64,000 bases of DNA from an uncultured Ruminococcus sp. (GCA_902765855.1 CACXBF010000003.1:1-64000); one strand, 5' to 3'; shown: positions 16,095 through 25,156, counted from the first letter of the stretch. Numbers and translations: made by a program. Notes: generated from the sequence alone by a model not told the origin.

Positions 16095-16795
16095 AAGAGG
16101 ATATTTGCAGCATACCGATAAATGATGTGTTCGCTCCTAAGGACGGTTGTCCGTTTTGCAGAATGAGAGATATGCTCGAACTTAGAATGGCAGAATATGT
16201 TACAGGTGCAGCTATGATGGAGCCTGATGTTCGTGTCACTACTAATGAACAGGGATTCTGCAATAGGCATTTCAAAATGATGCTTAAAGTAGGCAGCAGA
16301 CTTTCTAATGCACTTATTCTCGAAAGTCATTTGCTTAAAATTTCAGAAGAACTTATGCCAAAAACTGTTAAAGGCAAGCCTGATAAAAAGGTTCTTGCTA
16401 ATCTTGATAAGCTCACACACGAGTGTTTTGTATGTAATCGTGTAAATATGAATATGGATAATATGTATAGAATTGTTTATGCGATGTGGGAACAAAATCC
16501 GGAATTTAAGCAGTTATATTCTGAACAAAAATTTATATGTCTTGAGCATTATACAGCACTTATGAGTGGAGCAACAAAAGCAATGGGCAGAGGCGTTGTA
16601 CCATTTTATGAGGAAACGGCAAGGCTTGCAGGGGGGTATCTTGAGGAACTTCAAGGTGATGTATCGCATTTTTGCAAGATGTACGATTATAGAAACGCAG
16701 ATGGCGATTGGGGTAACTCTCGTGACAGTATAGAACGCTCGATTGAGTTTTTGACTGCTGAGAGATGGACGCCAACCCACGATGAAGAAGCGTGA
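16091..16795 (+). CDS. DUF6062 family Cys-rich protein
   Basis: A 234-residue protein recognisable as DUF6062, a clostridial family of unknown function. Cysteine/histidine pairs are placed like metal-binding sites: CPFCRMRD near residue 19, GFCNRHF near 57, HECFVCNRV near 116 and FICLEHY near 147. It is soluble and mainly helical. It starts with GTG inside the last codons of the amidohydrolase gene. A metal- or cluster-binding role is inferred from the cysteines only. A palindromic repeat element with terminator follows directly. Confidence 0.78.
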   Translation: MKEDICSIPINDVFAPKDGCPFCRMRDMLELRMAEYVTGAAMMEPDVRVTTNEQGFCNRHFKMMLKVGSRLSNALILESHLLKISEELMPKTVKGKPDKKVLANLDKLTHECFVCNRVNMNMDNMYRIVYAMWEQNPEFKQLYSEQKFICLEHYTALMSGATKAMGRGVVPFYEETARLAGGYLEELQGDVSHFCKMYDYRNADGDWGNSRDSIERSIEFLTAERWTPTHDEEA

Positions 16796-16800
16796 ACTAA

Positions 16801-17195
16801 TTAGCAATTAGCTAATGCACTTTCCTAAAGAAAATTAAAAGTTTTGCTCAAGTTTTTTCAAAAGCTTGCAGGGTCGAGGGACAGAGTCCCTCGTGGGTTT
16901 TAAGGGCGAAGCCCTTAACATTCTTTGCTCTTTGAGCGGCGGATTTTATCCGCCGCTTTTTCTTTTGTCAGCAACAAACTAATGGGTTAAATATAAAAGC
17001 GAACTGTATTTGCCCACTCGGTAGCCTGTTAGCAATATCAGTCATAAGGGCGGACTTTGTCCGCCCCTTACAGAGGCAAGAGATGTTAAGGGCGTTGCCC
17101 TTAAAACCCACCAAAGGCTCTGCCTTTGGAATCCGCAAGCCTTTAAAAAGGCTTGACCTAAACTTTAATTGTCTTTGGGAAATTTGTTAGCTAAT
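16801..17195. repeat. Paired modular palindromic element, copy 2 (MITE-like)
   Basis: Nearly the whole gap between the DUF6062 gene and spoIIIAA. The left end starts TTAGC...TTAGCTAATGCACTTTCC and the right end finishes AAATTTGTTAGCTAAT, an imperfect terminal inverted repeat of about 37 bases. Inside are, in order, CGAGGGAC/GTCCCTCG (16875-16893), AAGGGC/GCCCTT (16902-16916), a terminator hairpin (16935-16957), then in reverse order GGGCGGAC/GTCCGCCC (17047-17068), AAGGGC/GCCCTT, CCAAAGG/CCTTTGG and GCAAGCC/GGCTTG. There is no coding capacity. Confidence 0.82.
16935..16965 (+). terminator. Terminator module within the repeat element
   Basis: AGCGGCGGA/TCCGCCGCT stem with a 5-base loop, followed by TTTTTCTTTT. 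It ends the amidohydrolase-DUF6062 transcript. Equivalent terminators follow alaS (35790) and htpG (40472). Confidence 0.85.
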
Positions 17196-17282
17196 CAACC
17201 GTTGTTTGAAAATATTGATGACAAGTTCTATTTTTGTTTTCGAGGTCATATATTTTCTTAAAAGGACAAGCAATCGAAAGGA

Positions 17283-18224
17283 ATGAAAATTATGAGTGAA
17301 CGCTTTGATGAGGCTTCTCGTGCCTTGAGTGATAGGCTCTATAAAGCGGTTTACAAACTGCCAAACGAGCTTAAAGCTAAGATTCAGGAGATTCGTGTTC
17401 GAGCGGAAAAACCACTTGCGTTATCAGTTGGAAATGATACCTTCTTTGTAGATAATGATTTTAATTTATCTGAACACTATGAAAATTCTATTGTGGCAAG
17501 TATGGAGGATATTGTCACTACATTTCAGAATATTTGTTGCTACTCTGTTTATAGCCATCAAAATGAAATCAAAAACGGCTTTGTAACAATGGGAAGCGGT
17601 CATCGTGTAGGAATTTGTGGAACAGCAGTTTCTATTCATGGAGAGATAAGCTCTGTTCGGGATATTTCCTCATTAAATATAAGAATCGCACGAGAAATTC
17701 CTAATGCGTCTGAGGAGCTTATGCGAAGGGTTGGAAAGATTGACGGGGGCTTATTGATAGTAGGTATGCCGTGTTCAGGAAAGACAACTATTTTGCGTGA
17801 CCTCGCAAGACGAATTTCGCTCGGGATTGATTGTCGGATTATGCGTACGAGCGTTGTTGATGAAAGAAGTGAGCTTTCGGGTACATATGCAGGAATTTCA
17901 AAAAATGATTTGGGACTTGCTGATATTCTTAATGGCTATTCAAAAGCCGACGGAATTATGCAAGCTTTAAGAACACTTTCACCAGAAGCAATTATATGCG
18001 ATGAGATTGGAACATCAAATGATATGCAAGCGATTGAACAGGGCGTAAATGCTGGTGTAAGTATAATTGCTACTATACACGCAGGAAGTTATCACGAATT
18101 ACTTTCAAGAAATCAAGGTAAAGCTCTTATCGGAACAGGCGCTTTTAAAACGATTGTTATACTTGATTCAAGAGAAAATGTTGGTAAGATTAAGGAACTT
18201 ATCAGATTGCGAGGTGCAAAATGA
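17283..18224 (+). CDS. spoIIIAA: Stage III sporulation protein AA
   Basis: The ATPase of the SpoIIIA-SpoIIQ channel that links mother cell and forespore during engulfment; it resembles secretion ATPases. It has 313 residues (310 from the second ATG at 17292, which is better spaced from AAAGGA). Walker A is GMPCSGKTT near residues 161-169, and IICDEIGT is the Walker B-like segment. QGVNAGVSIIATIHAG is characteristic of the family. It heads the spoIIIA operon; spoIIIAB overlaps its end by 4 bases. Expression is expected from a sigma-E promoter; the nearest candidate -10, CATATATT at about 17246, is weak evidence. Confidence 0.96.
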   Translation: MKIMSERFDEASRALSDRLYKAVYKLPNELKAKIQEIRVRAEKPLALSVGNDTFFVDNDFNLSEHYENSIVASMEDIVTTFQNICCYSVYSHQNEIKNGFVTMGSGHRVGICGTAVSIHGEISSVRDISSLNIRIAREIPNASEELMRRVGKIDGGLLIVGMPCSGKTTILRDLARRISLGIDCRIMRTSVVDERSELSGTYAGISKNDLGLADILNGYSKADGIMQALRTLSPEAIICDEIGTSNDMQAIEQGVNAGVSIIATIHAGSYHELLSRNQGKALIGTGAFKTIVILDSRENVGKIKELIRLRGAK

Positions 18225-18730
18225 TTTTAAAACTGATAGGACTTTTTCTTATATCTGTTACGGGAGGTCTTGTTGGCATAAATGCATCATTAAGGCTTAA
18301 ATCACGAACAGAATTTCTTGAAAAATACATAACCCTTCTGAATGAAACTAAAACAAGAATAAGACTTTCAGCCTGTGATATTCGGGAACTTTTTAAGAAT
18401 GATTCAGGCTATGAACCGCTTGATTTTATGACAGCAGAATTTACTCGTAATATTAAGAATAAATCTAATGTGAAAATCTCTTGGGAGCGGGCAGTTAATT
18501 CTGCGTTTAGAAAGTATAGACTTTATAAAGCAGACAAGGAACTTATATCCGATTTTGGAACAGATTTTGGGCAGAGAGATATTGATGGTGAGATTAGCCG
18601 CATAGATTTGAATATTGCTTTGGTTGAGGACAGGCTTGAAAAGGCCCGTACGGAACTTGCACAAAAAGGAAAGCTATATAGAACGCTTGGAATTTTCGGT
18701 GGAATAACTGTTTCGCTTATCATTCTTTAA
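18221..18730 (+). CDS. spoIIIAB: Stage III sporulation protein AB
   Basis: A 169-residue bitopic membrane protein of the SpoIIIA complex, related to GspF-like scaffold proteins. An N-terminal membrane segment (LIGLFLISVTGGLVGINA) and a C-terminal one (LGIFGGITVSLIIL) enclose a helical cytoplasmic domain with the typical LLNETKTRIRLSACDIRELF start. It overlaps spoIIIAA by 4 bases, so translation is coupled. It precedes spoIIIAC by 20 bases with AAGGAGG between. Confidence 0.94.
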   Translation: MILKLIGLFLISVTGGLVGINASLRLKSRTEFLEKYITLLNETKTRIRLSACDIRELFKNDSGYEPLDFMTAEFTRNIKNKSNVKISWERAVNSAFRKYRLYKADKELISDFGTDFGQRDIDGEISRIDLNIALVEDRLEKARTELAQKGKLYRTLGIFGGITVSLIIL

Positions 18731-18750
18731 AAATAAAAAGGAGGATAAAA

Positions 18751-18945
18751 ATGAATGTTGATTTTATTTTTAAAATAGCTGCAATAGGAATAATCGTAGC
18801 TGTGTTGAGTCTTGTCCTTAGTCGTTCAGGAAGGGAAGAACAGGCTATGATGACAACGCTTGCAGGCTTGATAGTGGTTTTGCTAATGCTTGTTAAAGAG
18901 ATTGCAACACTCTTTACTGAAATAGAAACGCTTTTCGGGTTTTAG
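18751..18945 (+). CDS. spoIIIAC: Stage III sporulation protein AC
   Basis: A 64-residue protein with two transmembrane segments (IAAIGIIVAVLSLVLS and LAGLIVVLLMLVKEIATLF), the normal size and layout for SpoIIIAC. It is a small integral membrane part of the mother-cell channel. AAAGGAGG precedes the ATG. The next gene starts 2 bases after its stop. Confidence 0.93.
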   Translation: MNVDFIFKIAAIGIIVAVLSLVLSRSGREEQAMMTTLAGLIVVLLMLVKEIATLFTEIETLFGF

Positions 18946-18947
18946 CT

Positions 18948-19340
18948 ATGGATATAGTAAGTATTTGCTTTATAGGAATTTTTGCTTCAATTTCTGCACT
19001 TTCCATAAAGAAACATACTCCCGAAATTTCTACTATTCTTGCGATTGGTGCAGGAGTTCTTATATTTACAGCTATTCTTTCAAGGGTTTTGCCTGTCATA
19101 GATGAATTGCAAATTCTTATAAATTCTGCGGGAGCTGTCTCTGAATATGGCGGTATATTACTTAAAACTGTTGGAATATGTTTTCTATGTCAATTTGCCG
19201 GAGATTGTTGCAGAGATTCCGGACAGAGTTCGATTGCATCAAGAGTTGAGCTGGCAGGCAGAGCCGCAATTTTAATAATAGCAATGCCTATGTTTGAAAA
19301 GCTTATAAGCGTAGCGGTGGGTTTGATAAATCAGGGGTAA
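18948..19340 (+). CDS. spoIIIAD: Stage III sporulation protein AD
   Basis: A 130-residue membrane protein with four hydrophobic segments and the family-typical GICFLCQFAGDCCRDSGQSS loop containing paired cysteines. Together with SpoIIIAC it forms part of the membrane base of the sporulation channel. Its start is 2 bases after spoIIIAC. Unlike the usual tight operon, a 167-base gap with a repeat hairpin (19409-19427) separates it from spoIIIAE. Confidence 0.94.
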   Translation: MDIVSICFIGIFASISALSIKKHTPEISTILAIGAGVLIFTAILSRVLPVIDELQILINSAGAVSEYGGILLKTVGICFLCQFAGDCCRDSGQSSIASRVELAGRAAILIIAMPMFEKLISVAVGLINQG

Positions 19341-19408
19341 TGAAAAATCAATTAAAAAATTTGCTGTGGTAGATGAAATATTTATCAAGCGGGTAAGCAA
19401 AAATGTAT

Positions 19409-19427
19409 GGGCGAACTGTGTTCGCCC
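19409..19427. repeat. Solitary GGGCGAAC palindrome module inside the spoIIIA operon
   Basis: GGGCGAAC-TGT-GTTCGCCC, the same hairpin as at 12801-12819 and, shortened, at 61716-61732. It lies between spoIIIAD and spoIIIAE without the other modules and has no T-run, so it should form an mRNA hairpin rather than a terminator. Confidence 0.8.
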
Positions 19428-19507
19428 GAATGATAGTCTTAAATTGTATGAATATAAACCGATTCTGTGAATTGGCGATAGTTTATTATTTTAAGGAAAG
19501 TTTTAAT

Positions 19508-20641
19508 ATGATGTTTAAAAGAGTTTTTTTCTTTATTTTCTTATTATTAGCAGTATTTTCTTTTAGCGTAAATGCTACTGAGGACGAGCTTTATTCCGAA
19601 CAATATAACTCAAGCGGTGTAGCGGAACTATTTGGTCAACTCCCTGAAGAAACGCAGAATGCTCTTGAAAATGCAGGAATCACATCTTCTGAAACGAGCA
19701 TATTATCTTCGGTGAGTATTTCAGATGTATTCGGTGAAATAACAAATATTGCTCTAAAAGAAGCAACTTCTCCTTTTGGCGCTATACCCGTTTGTATCGG
19801 AATAATCGTTCTTTGTTCACTTGTGGAAAGCTTTCGAGTTTCGCTTGTAAGTAGTATGGGTGGTGTTGGCTCTACTGTCGGAACGCTTTGTGTTGTTGCT
19901 TGTGTTGTAGTTCCGCTTTGTGGAGTGATACAAGAAACCTGTGAAATAATAAAGGGTGCTTGCGGTTTTATGACGCTTTATATTCCTATTATGGGAGGGC
20001 TTATGCTTTCAGCAGGTGAGGCTATTTCAGGCACATCTTATTGTACTGCTATGATGACAGCGGCACAGGCGATTTCAGCTCTTTCGGCAAATTTATTTCT
20101 CCCTCTACTTAATATATTTCTTGGCGTATCGGTTATGTCGTCAATTTCTCCAAGAATGAAATTATCTTCACTTTGCGATATGTTATATAAGGTCTGCAAA
20201 TGGACAATGACCTTTTGTATGTCGGTTTTCGTTAGTGTTCTTACATTTCAGAGTGTAATAACTACAAGGGCAGATGGAGCGGGCGGAAGAGCATTAAAAT
20301 TTGCGGTAAGCTCATTTGTACCGGTTGTCGGCGGAGCTTTGGGCGAATCACTTGCGTCTGTTCGTGGAGGTTTAAAACTGCTTAAATCCGGTTCGGGTGT
20401 ATTTATGATTTTCGGAATAGCTTTTATGTTTCTGCCCGTACTCATTAGATGTTTACTTTGGATATTTTCACTTAATATATCCGCATCAATCGGAGATATT
20501 CTCGGCACTGACGGCGTTTGTAAGCTGCTGCGTTCTGCATCAAAAGTTGTTTCAACAATTACTGCGGTTTTGCTCTGCGTTATGACAGTGTTTATTCTTT
20601 CGACAGTACTTATTCTGATTATAGGGGGTGCAGGTTCGTGA
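19508..20641 (+). CDS. spoIIIAE: Stage III sporulation protein AE
   Basis: A polytopic membrane protein of the SpoIIIA channel, related to secretion permease components. From the ATG at 19508 (AAGGAAAG upstream) it has 377 residues; an upstream in-frame start at 19403 would run through the repeat hairpin and is rejected. The N-terminus is a signal peptide (VFFFIFLLLAVFSFSVNA, cleavage after NA), then a soluble outer segment of about 80 residues, then about six membrane spans with GACGFMTLYIPIMGGLM and FVPVVGGALGESLASVRGG, both typical of SpoIIIAE. It overlaps spoIIIAF by 4 bases. Confidence 0.95.
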   Translation: MMFKRVFFFIFLLLAVFSFSVNATEDELYSEQYNSSGVAELFGQLPEETQNALENAGITSSETSILSSVSISDVFGEITNIALKEATSPFGAIPVCIGIIVLCSLVESFRVSLVSSMGGVGSTVGTLCVVACVVVPLCGVIQETCEIIKGACGFMTLYIPIMGGLMLSAGEAISGTSYCTAMMTAAQAISALSANLFLPLLNIFLGVSVMSSISPRMKLSSLCDMLYKVCKWTMTFCMSVFVSVLTFQSVITTRADGAGGRALKFAVSSFVPVVGGALGESLASVRGGLKLLKSGSGVFMIFGIAFMFLPVLIRCLLWIFSLNISASIGDILGTDGVCKLLRSASKVVSTITAVLLCVMTVFILSTVLILIIGGAGS

Positions 20642-21096
20642 CAGCTATTTCGTCTTGGGCAGTAGTGATTTGTATAGCGGCAGTTATATGCGGAGTTCTG
20701 GAGCTTCTTGCACCGTCCTCAAGAATGAACGGAATACTCAGATTTGTTTTTGGCGGATTTATGCTTTGTGCGGTAATAGTTCCGTTATCTGAAATTGACC
20801 TTGATTTTAGTGCAGTTCCACCGATAGAAGATATAAGCTCATCTAATGTTGAGGCTGCTAATCAACAATCTGTTGAATATGTTAAAAAAAGTATGGTAGA
20901 GCTTGTTAAGAATAAGTTATCTGAGATTCCTGTTGAGGCGGAAGAAATTTCTATTGATATGGATATTGATGAGGACAACTGCATAAATATGATAAAGGTA
21001 AGGCTTAAAATCTCAGCAAAGGACTTGGAATTTTCTGAAAAAATAAGAAGTAAAATTGCTGATGAATTAGGTCTTGAATGTCTTATAAATGAGTAG
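20638..21096 (+). CDS. spoIIIAF: Stage III sporulation protein AF
   Basis: A 152-residue protein with two N-terminal membrane segments (WAVVICIAAVICGVLELL and ILRFVFGGFMLCAVIVPL) and a C-terminal domain with acidic strands (EEISIDMDIDEDNCINMIKVRL), as expected for the SpoIIIAF cytosolic or ring-building domain. It starts with GTG overlapping the spoIIIAE stop by 4 bases. The spoIIIAG gene follows after 68 bases. Confidence 0.92.
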   Translation: MTAISSWAVVICIAAVICGVLELLAPSSRMNGILRFVFGGFMLCAVIVPLSEIDLDFSAVPPIEDISSSNVEAANQQSVEYVKKSMVELVKNKLSEIPVEAEEISIDMDIDEDNCINMIKVRLKISAKDLEFSEKIRSKIADELGLECLINE

Positions 21097-21164
21097 CATG
21101 ATTCGGCACTAAATTTCATGGTCAAAATGTTATTATGTTAAAAAGCGAAAAAGGAATGAGATTT

Positions 21165-21740
21165 ATGGAAAACGAAGATATAAAAGACGAAACAAAAGAA
21201 GAAAAAAAATTAACCGCAAAATCAATTTTTTCGGGTAATAATCTTAAAAATTTGATAATCTTCGCCGGAATACTTGGAATAGCTCTGATATTTCTTTCAA
21301 GCTTTATGGGTAAAAAAACGGAAGAAACAGATGCACCTGTTTCTGAAACGAAGATTACGGCTGATGATTATGCAAAAAAGCTTGAGGAGGATTTGGCAAA
21401 GATTATCTCAAATATCAATGGCGCAGGAAAAACAAATATTCTTATTACAATAGATAGAGAGATAGAGAGCGTTTATCAGACTGATATAGATACAAATAAT
21501 AAATCTGATGGCGAAAATTCTCAATATAGCAATAAATCTTCAACTGTAATAATCAAGGGGAAGAACAGCACCGAAGAACCGATTAAGGTTACAGAAATTA
21601 TGCCGAAGATTAAAGGTGTTCTTGTGGTTTGTGAGGGAGCGGATTCTGCTATTGTAAAACAAAATATTATAGATAGTGTGCGAACGGTTTTAGGTGTGGC
21701 ATCATCAAGAGTTTCGGTTCAGAAAGCGGCGAGCCGATAA
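21165..21740 (+). CDS. spoIIIAG: Stage III sporulation protein AG
   Basis: A ring-forming component of the channel between mother cell and forespore. From ATG 21165 (AAAAAGGAATGAG upstream) it has 191 residues: an acidic/basic cytoplasmic tail, one membrane segment (LIIFAGILGIALIFLSSFM), then the outer domain. NINGAGKTNILITI and KIKGVLVVCEGADSA match the family's ring-building motif region. A longer frame from 21135 exists but lacks a ribosome site. It is separated from spoIIIAH by 500 bases of palindromic repeats, unusual for this operon. Confidence 0.94.
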   Translation: MENEDIKDETKEEKKLTAKSIFSGNNLKNLIIFAGILGIALIFLSSFMGKKTEETDAPVSETKITADDYAKKLEEDLAKIISNINGAGKTNILITIDREIESVYQTDIDTNNKSDGENSQYSNKSSTVIIKGKNSTEEPIKVTEIMPKIKGVLVVCEGADSAIVKQNIIDSVRTVLGVASSRVSVQKAASR

Positions 21741-22132
21741 GTTGAACTTTATTTTAAGAAATATAAAAGTTTTGCTCAAGCTTTTTCAAAAGCTTGCAGT
21801 TTCCAAAGGTAGTCACCTACGGCAGAGCCTTTGGTCGCCGTCCGCAGACGGCGAAATGCTTTATGCTCCTAAAAGCGCAGGAGGGTAGAAAAACATTCCA
21901 GTGGAATGTTTTTCGTAGGGAACCCTCGCAGGGGGTTCCCTATTCAACTGTTGTTGCTGATAAAAGAAAAAAGCGATGAACAAAGTTTGCCGCTACGCTA
22001 AAAGAACAAAAATATTAAGGGCTTCACAATTAAAACCCAACAAAGGCTCTGCCGTAGGTGATTACCTTTGAAAACTGTAAGCTCTAAAAGGCCTGACCTA
22101 AACTTTAAGTATCTTTGGAAAGTGCATTAGTT
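21741..22132. repeat. Modular palindromic element, copy 3, between spoIIIAG and spoIIIAH
   Basis: Two convergent copies of the modules. The left part has GCTCAAG/CTTGC, CCAAAGGTAGTCACCTACGG with GCAGAGCCTTTGG, CGCCGTC/GACGGCG, AAAACATTCCA/TGGAATGTTTT and a GGGAACC/GGTTCCC palindrome. The right part holds degenerate AAGGGC, ACAAAGGCTCTGCC and CTTGACC-like modules and ends GGAAAGTGCATTAGTTA. No gene and no clear terminator T-run is seen. The remaining bases to spoIIIAH contain GTGGAGGCAATCCGCCAC at 22184. Confidence 0.8.
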
Positions 22133-22242
22133 AAAGAATTTCTTCGATTATGACAACGATTACGAATGATTTGGTATCCTGACAGTGGAGGCAATCCGCC
22201 ACCGCTGCTTAAATATATTTACATAATAATGGAGGTTATAAA

Positions 22243-22884
22243 ATGAAATTAGGTAAAAGACAGTTTATTATTGCGGCTCTGGTTGTAGCACTTGGTGCGG
22301 CGGTTTATCTTAACTGGCAGTTCTCGGCGAATGATTCACTTTTGGCTAATGCCGATGAAAACTCCAAAACATCATCATCTAAGGAAATTGGTGAGGCTAA
22401 GTATGTAAATACTTCAGCTTCTAAGAAATCTGAAAGCAGTAAATCAGAAACTACAAGTAATGAATCGGTCAAAGAAACCAATGCCAATGCGGAAGAAAAA
22501 AGCGAATATTTTGCACAAGCTGAACTTAAACGCAAACAGGCACAAGATGAAGAACTCGAACTTCTGAATAATATTATTGAAGATGATGATAAAAACGAAG
22601 CTGCAAAGACGGATGCAGTAAAGCAAGTTGCTGAAATCACGAAAAGGATAGAACAGCAAAGCAATATAGAAAGCCTTATTAAAGCAAAGGGATTTGATGA
22701 ATGTATAGCATTTATTTCTAATGGCGAGTGTAGTATTGTTGTTTCTGCCGGAAATGTTACCAATGCAGGAGCAATTACAATTAAGGATATTGTTCATAAA
22801 CAGAGCGGTATTGAATATGGAAAGATTACCATAACTGAACAGGTTTCAGATAATCAGCAAGCATCAAGTGAAAAATCAGAATAA
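22243..22884 (+). CDS. spoIIIAH: SpoIIIAH-like protein
   Basis: The mother-cell half of the SpoIIIAH-SpoIIQ zipper across the septum. The 213 residues comprise an N-terminal membrane anchor (FIIAALVVALGAAVYLNW, residues 8-25), a Ser/Lys/Glu-rich linker with coiled-coil character up to about residue 110, and the C-terminal ring domain (AKGFDECIAFISNGECSIVV to ITIKDIV). The linker is low complexity. TGGAGG precedes the ATG. It is the last spoIIIA gene and is followed by a terminator; because of the 500-base repeat gap it may have its own promoter. Confidence 0.93.
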   Translation: MKLGKRQFIIAALVVALGAAVYLNWQFSANDSLLANADENSKTSSSKEIGEAKYVNTSASKKSESSKSETTSNESVKETNANAEEKSEYFAQAELKRKQAQDEELELLNNIIEDDDKNEAAKTDAVKQVAEITKRIEQQSNIESLIKAKGFDECIAFISNGECSIVVSAGNVTNAGAITIKDIVHKQSGIEYGKITITEQVSDNQQASSEKSE

Positions 22885-22922
22885 ATCTAAAGGGCAAATA
22901 TAATTTTGTAAGTTGCATTATA

Positions 22923-22956
22923 AAAAGTGGACTGCTATATTCAGCAGCCCACTTTT
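22923..22956. terminator. Bidirectional terminator between spoIIIAH and feoB
   Basis: AAAAGTGG/CCACTTTT with inner TGCT/AGCA pairing. It works for the convergent genes on both strands. Confidence 0.85.
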
Positions 22957-22961
22957 ATGTT

Positions 22962-25079
22962 TTATACCCAAAAGAAAACAGCGTTTATTGCCATACAGAG
23001 TAATATGCCTAATATTGTAGGTAGGATAAATGAAAGAAGCGTCCATTTAAGACTTTTGGTTTCTTTATAGATTGTAAGACAAGTGGTTGAGCATGGAAAG
23101 TGCATTAGTGAGAAAATCATAGTGCATAGTGCTGTTACCCAAGTCCAACCATTTTCTACGAACAGATTATAAAGCGAAGAAAGGCTGTCGTATTCGACAA
23201 GTGTTCCGGAGGCAGTGTAAATCATAATGATTATAGGTACAACGATTTCATTCGCTGGAAATCCTAAAATAAACGCAAGTAAAATTACACCGTCAAGTCC
23301 CATAAGTGAGCCAAGAGGTTGGAGAAAGTTTGAAATTATAACACATAACGATTCTCCATTTATCATAATGTTTGACATCAACCATATTACAATTCCTGCA
23401 GGAGCGGCTACACACATTGCTCTTAAAAGTACAAAAACAGTTCTGTCGAGCAAGGAATGCACTATTGTTTTACAAATCTGAGGTCTACGGTATGGTGGAA
23501 GTTCAAGCGTGAATGATGAAGGCAAACCTTTTAGAAGTGTTGCTGAGAGAAGTTTTGAAACTAAGAGTGTGACTACCACTCCAAAAACTATTACTGTCAA
23601 TAATAAACCCGCTGAAACAAGCGAACGAAATGGTAATGAAATTCCTGCGGCGAAAAACATCGTTATTATTGCAATTAAAGTTGGAAATCTTCCGTTACAA
23701 GGGACAAAATTATTCGTTACGGTCGCTATAATTCGTTCTCTTGGAGATTCTATAATTCGACAGCCGGTAACGCCGCACGCATTACACCCGAATCCCATTA
23801 GCATCGTAAGGGATTGTTTACCGCTTGTGCCTGATTTAGCGAAGAATCTATCCATATTAAATGCCACTCTTGGTAAATATCCGAAATCCTCTAAAAGGGT
23901 AAAGAGTGGAAAGAAAATTGCCATAGGCGGAAGCATAACTGCAACTACCCACGAAAGAGTTTTGAACATTCCATCTATCAATAAGCCTTTTAAAAATGGT
24001 GGTGAATGTAATAAATCAAAAAGCCCATAAAGCCATTCCTGAACCTTAGAAAATGCCATTGAGAGAAGCTCAGATGGATAGTTTGCACCTGAAATTGTTA
24101 TATAGAAAATTATCCCGAAAAGCAAAAGCATTATCGGAATACCGGTCAGCTTTGAGGTTAAAATTTTATCGAGCTTTCTGTCACGCCTGCTGTAACACTT
24201 ATCACAAAGACAAGTACAATGTGCATAGATTTCTCTTGCTTTTGCAACGATTCCCTCGACTATAATATCTCTTGTATCATCCTGTTTCAGACCAATGGTT
24301 TCAAATTCTTCATGTATTTTTGTGACGGCTTTATTTATAGTTTGATTTTCTATAAGGCTGAAATTGAAATATTCTTTTATGGAATTGTCAAGCTTTTTAT
24401 CGCAATCAATTAACCTTAAAGCAAGAAATCTTTTTGAAAGATAGCTGAAAGTTTTATCATCAAAAAGCTTTGAATCTTCGATAATGTTTTCAAGCTTAGT
24501 TACAGCTTTTTCGAGATTGCTGTTATACTTTATTTTTGTGCCGAAGACCTTTCTTTTTTCAGTGGCTACATCAAAAACGGCATCTTTTAGTTCTTCAAGA
24601 CCTTCTCCGGAACGAGCCGCAGTTCCTACGACAGGAACGCCGAGATATAGTGAAAGTTCATCAAGGTCGATTTGAATACCTTTTTTTGTTGCTTCGTCAA
24701 GTAGGTTTACACAAATTACAGCTTTTTTATTTACTTCTAAAATTTGTAGAGCAAGATTTAAATTTCGTTCAAGACAGGTTGCGTCAAGAACTACAATTAT
24801 ACAATCAGGCTGACCAAAGCAGATAAATTCCCTTGCGGCTTCTTCGTCCGGAGATGACGCCATAAGCGAATATGTTCCCGGAATATCTACAAGCGTGAAG
24901 TCAATGCTTTTATGAGTAAAAGTTCCGCTTGCATTGGCGACAGTTTTTCCTGCCCAGTTTCCTGTATGTTGTCGCATACCGGTAAGGGCATTAAAAACGG
25001 TGCTTTTGCCTACATTTGGATTTCCCGCAAGAGCGACCGTTAGATTGGAATTTTTAAGCTTTTCAGTATCGCTTTTCAT
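22962..25079 (-). CDS. feoB: Ferrous iron transporter FeoB
   Basis: A 705-residue GTP-gated Fe(II) permease of the cytoplasmic membrane. The N-terminal G domain has G1 GNPNVGKSTVFNALTG (about residues 16-31), G3 DIPGTYSL and G4 NLLDE; the helical GDI-like domain follows. A segment with CTCLCDKCYSRRDRK precedes two gate domains with about eight or nine membrane spans, including the GFGCNACGVTGCRIIESPRER motif. The size is normal. feoA lies 116 bases upstream on the same strand with a hairpin between them. No obvious Fur box was found by eye. Confidence 0.97.
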   Translation of the reverse strand: MKSDTEKLKNSNLTVALAGNPNVGKSTVFNALTGMRQHTGNWAGKTVANASGTFTHKSIDFTLVDIPGTYSLMASSPDEEAAREFICFGQPDCIIVVLDATCLERNLNLALQILEVNKKAVICVNLLDEATKKGIQIDLDELSLYLGVPVVGTAARSGEGLEELKDAVFDVATEKRKVFGTKIKYNSNLEKAVTKLENIIEDSKLFDDKTFSYLSKRFLALRLIDCDKKLDNSIKEYFNFSLIENQTINKAVTKIHEEFETIGLKQDDTRDIIVEGIVAKAREIYAHCTCLCDKCYSRRDRKLDKILTSKLTGIPIMLLLFGIIFYITISGANYPSELLSMAFSKVQEWLYGLFDLLHSPPFLKGLLIDGMFKTLSWVVAVMLPPMAIFFPLFTLLEDFGYLPRVAFNMDRFFAKSGTSGKQSLTMLMGFGCNACGVTGCRIIESPRERIIATVTNNFVPCNGRFPTLIAIITMFFAAGISLPFRSLVSAGLLLTVIVFGVVVTLLVSKLLSATLLKGLPSSFTLELPPYRRPQICKTIVHSLLDRTVFVLLRAMCVAAPAGIVIWLMSNIMINGESLCVIISNFLQPLGSLMGLDGVILLAFILGFPANEIVVPIIIMIYTASGTLVEYDSLSSLYNLFVENGWTWVTALCTMIFSLMHFPCSTTCLTIYKETKSLKWTLLSFILPTILGILLCMAINAVFFWV

Positions 25080-25156
25080 CTATGTACCTCCTGAGTGAAG
25101 ATGGTAGGATATTTGCAATAAAGATTTAGAAAGGTGAATATTATAGAGTAATTCTG

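Noticed and set aside
19403-19507. N-terminal extension of SpoIIIAE
   Set aside because: It would be translated through the GGGCGAAC repeat hairpin; a signal peptide with a ribosome site begins at 19508.
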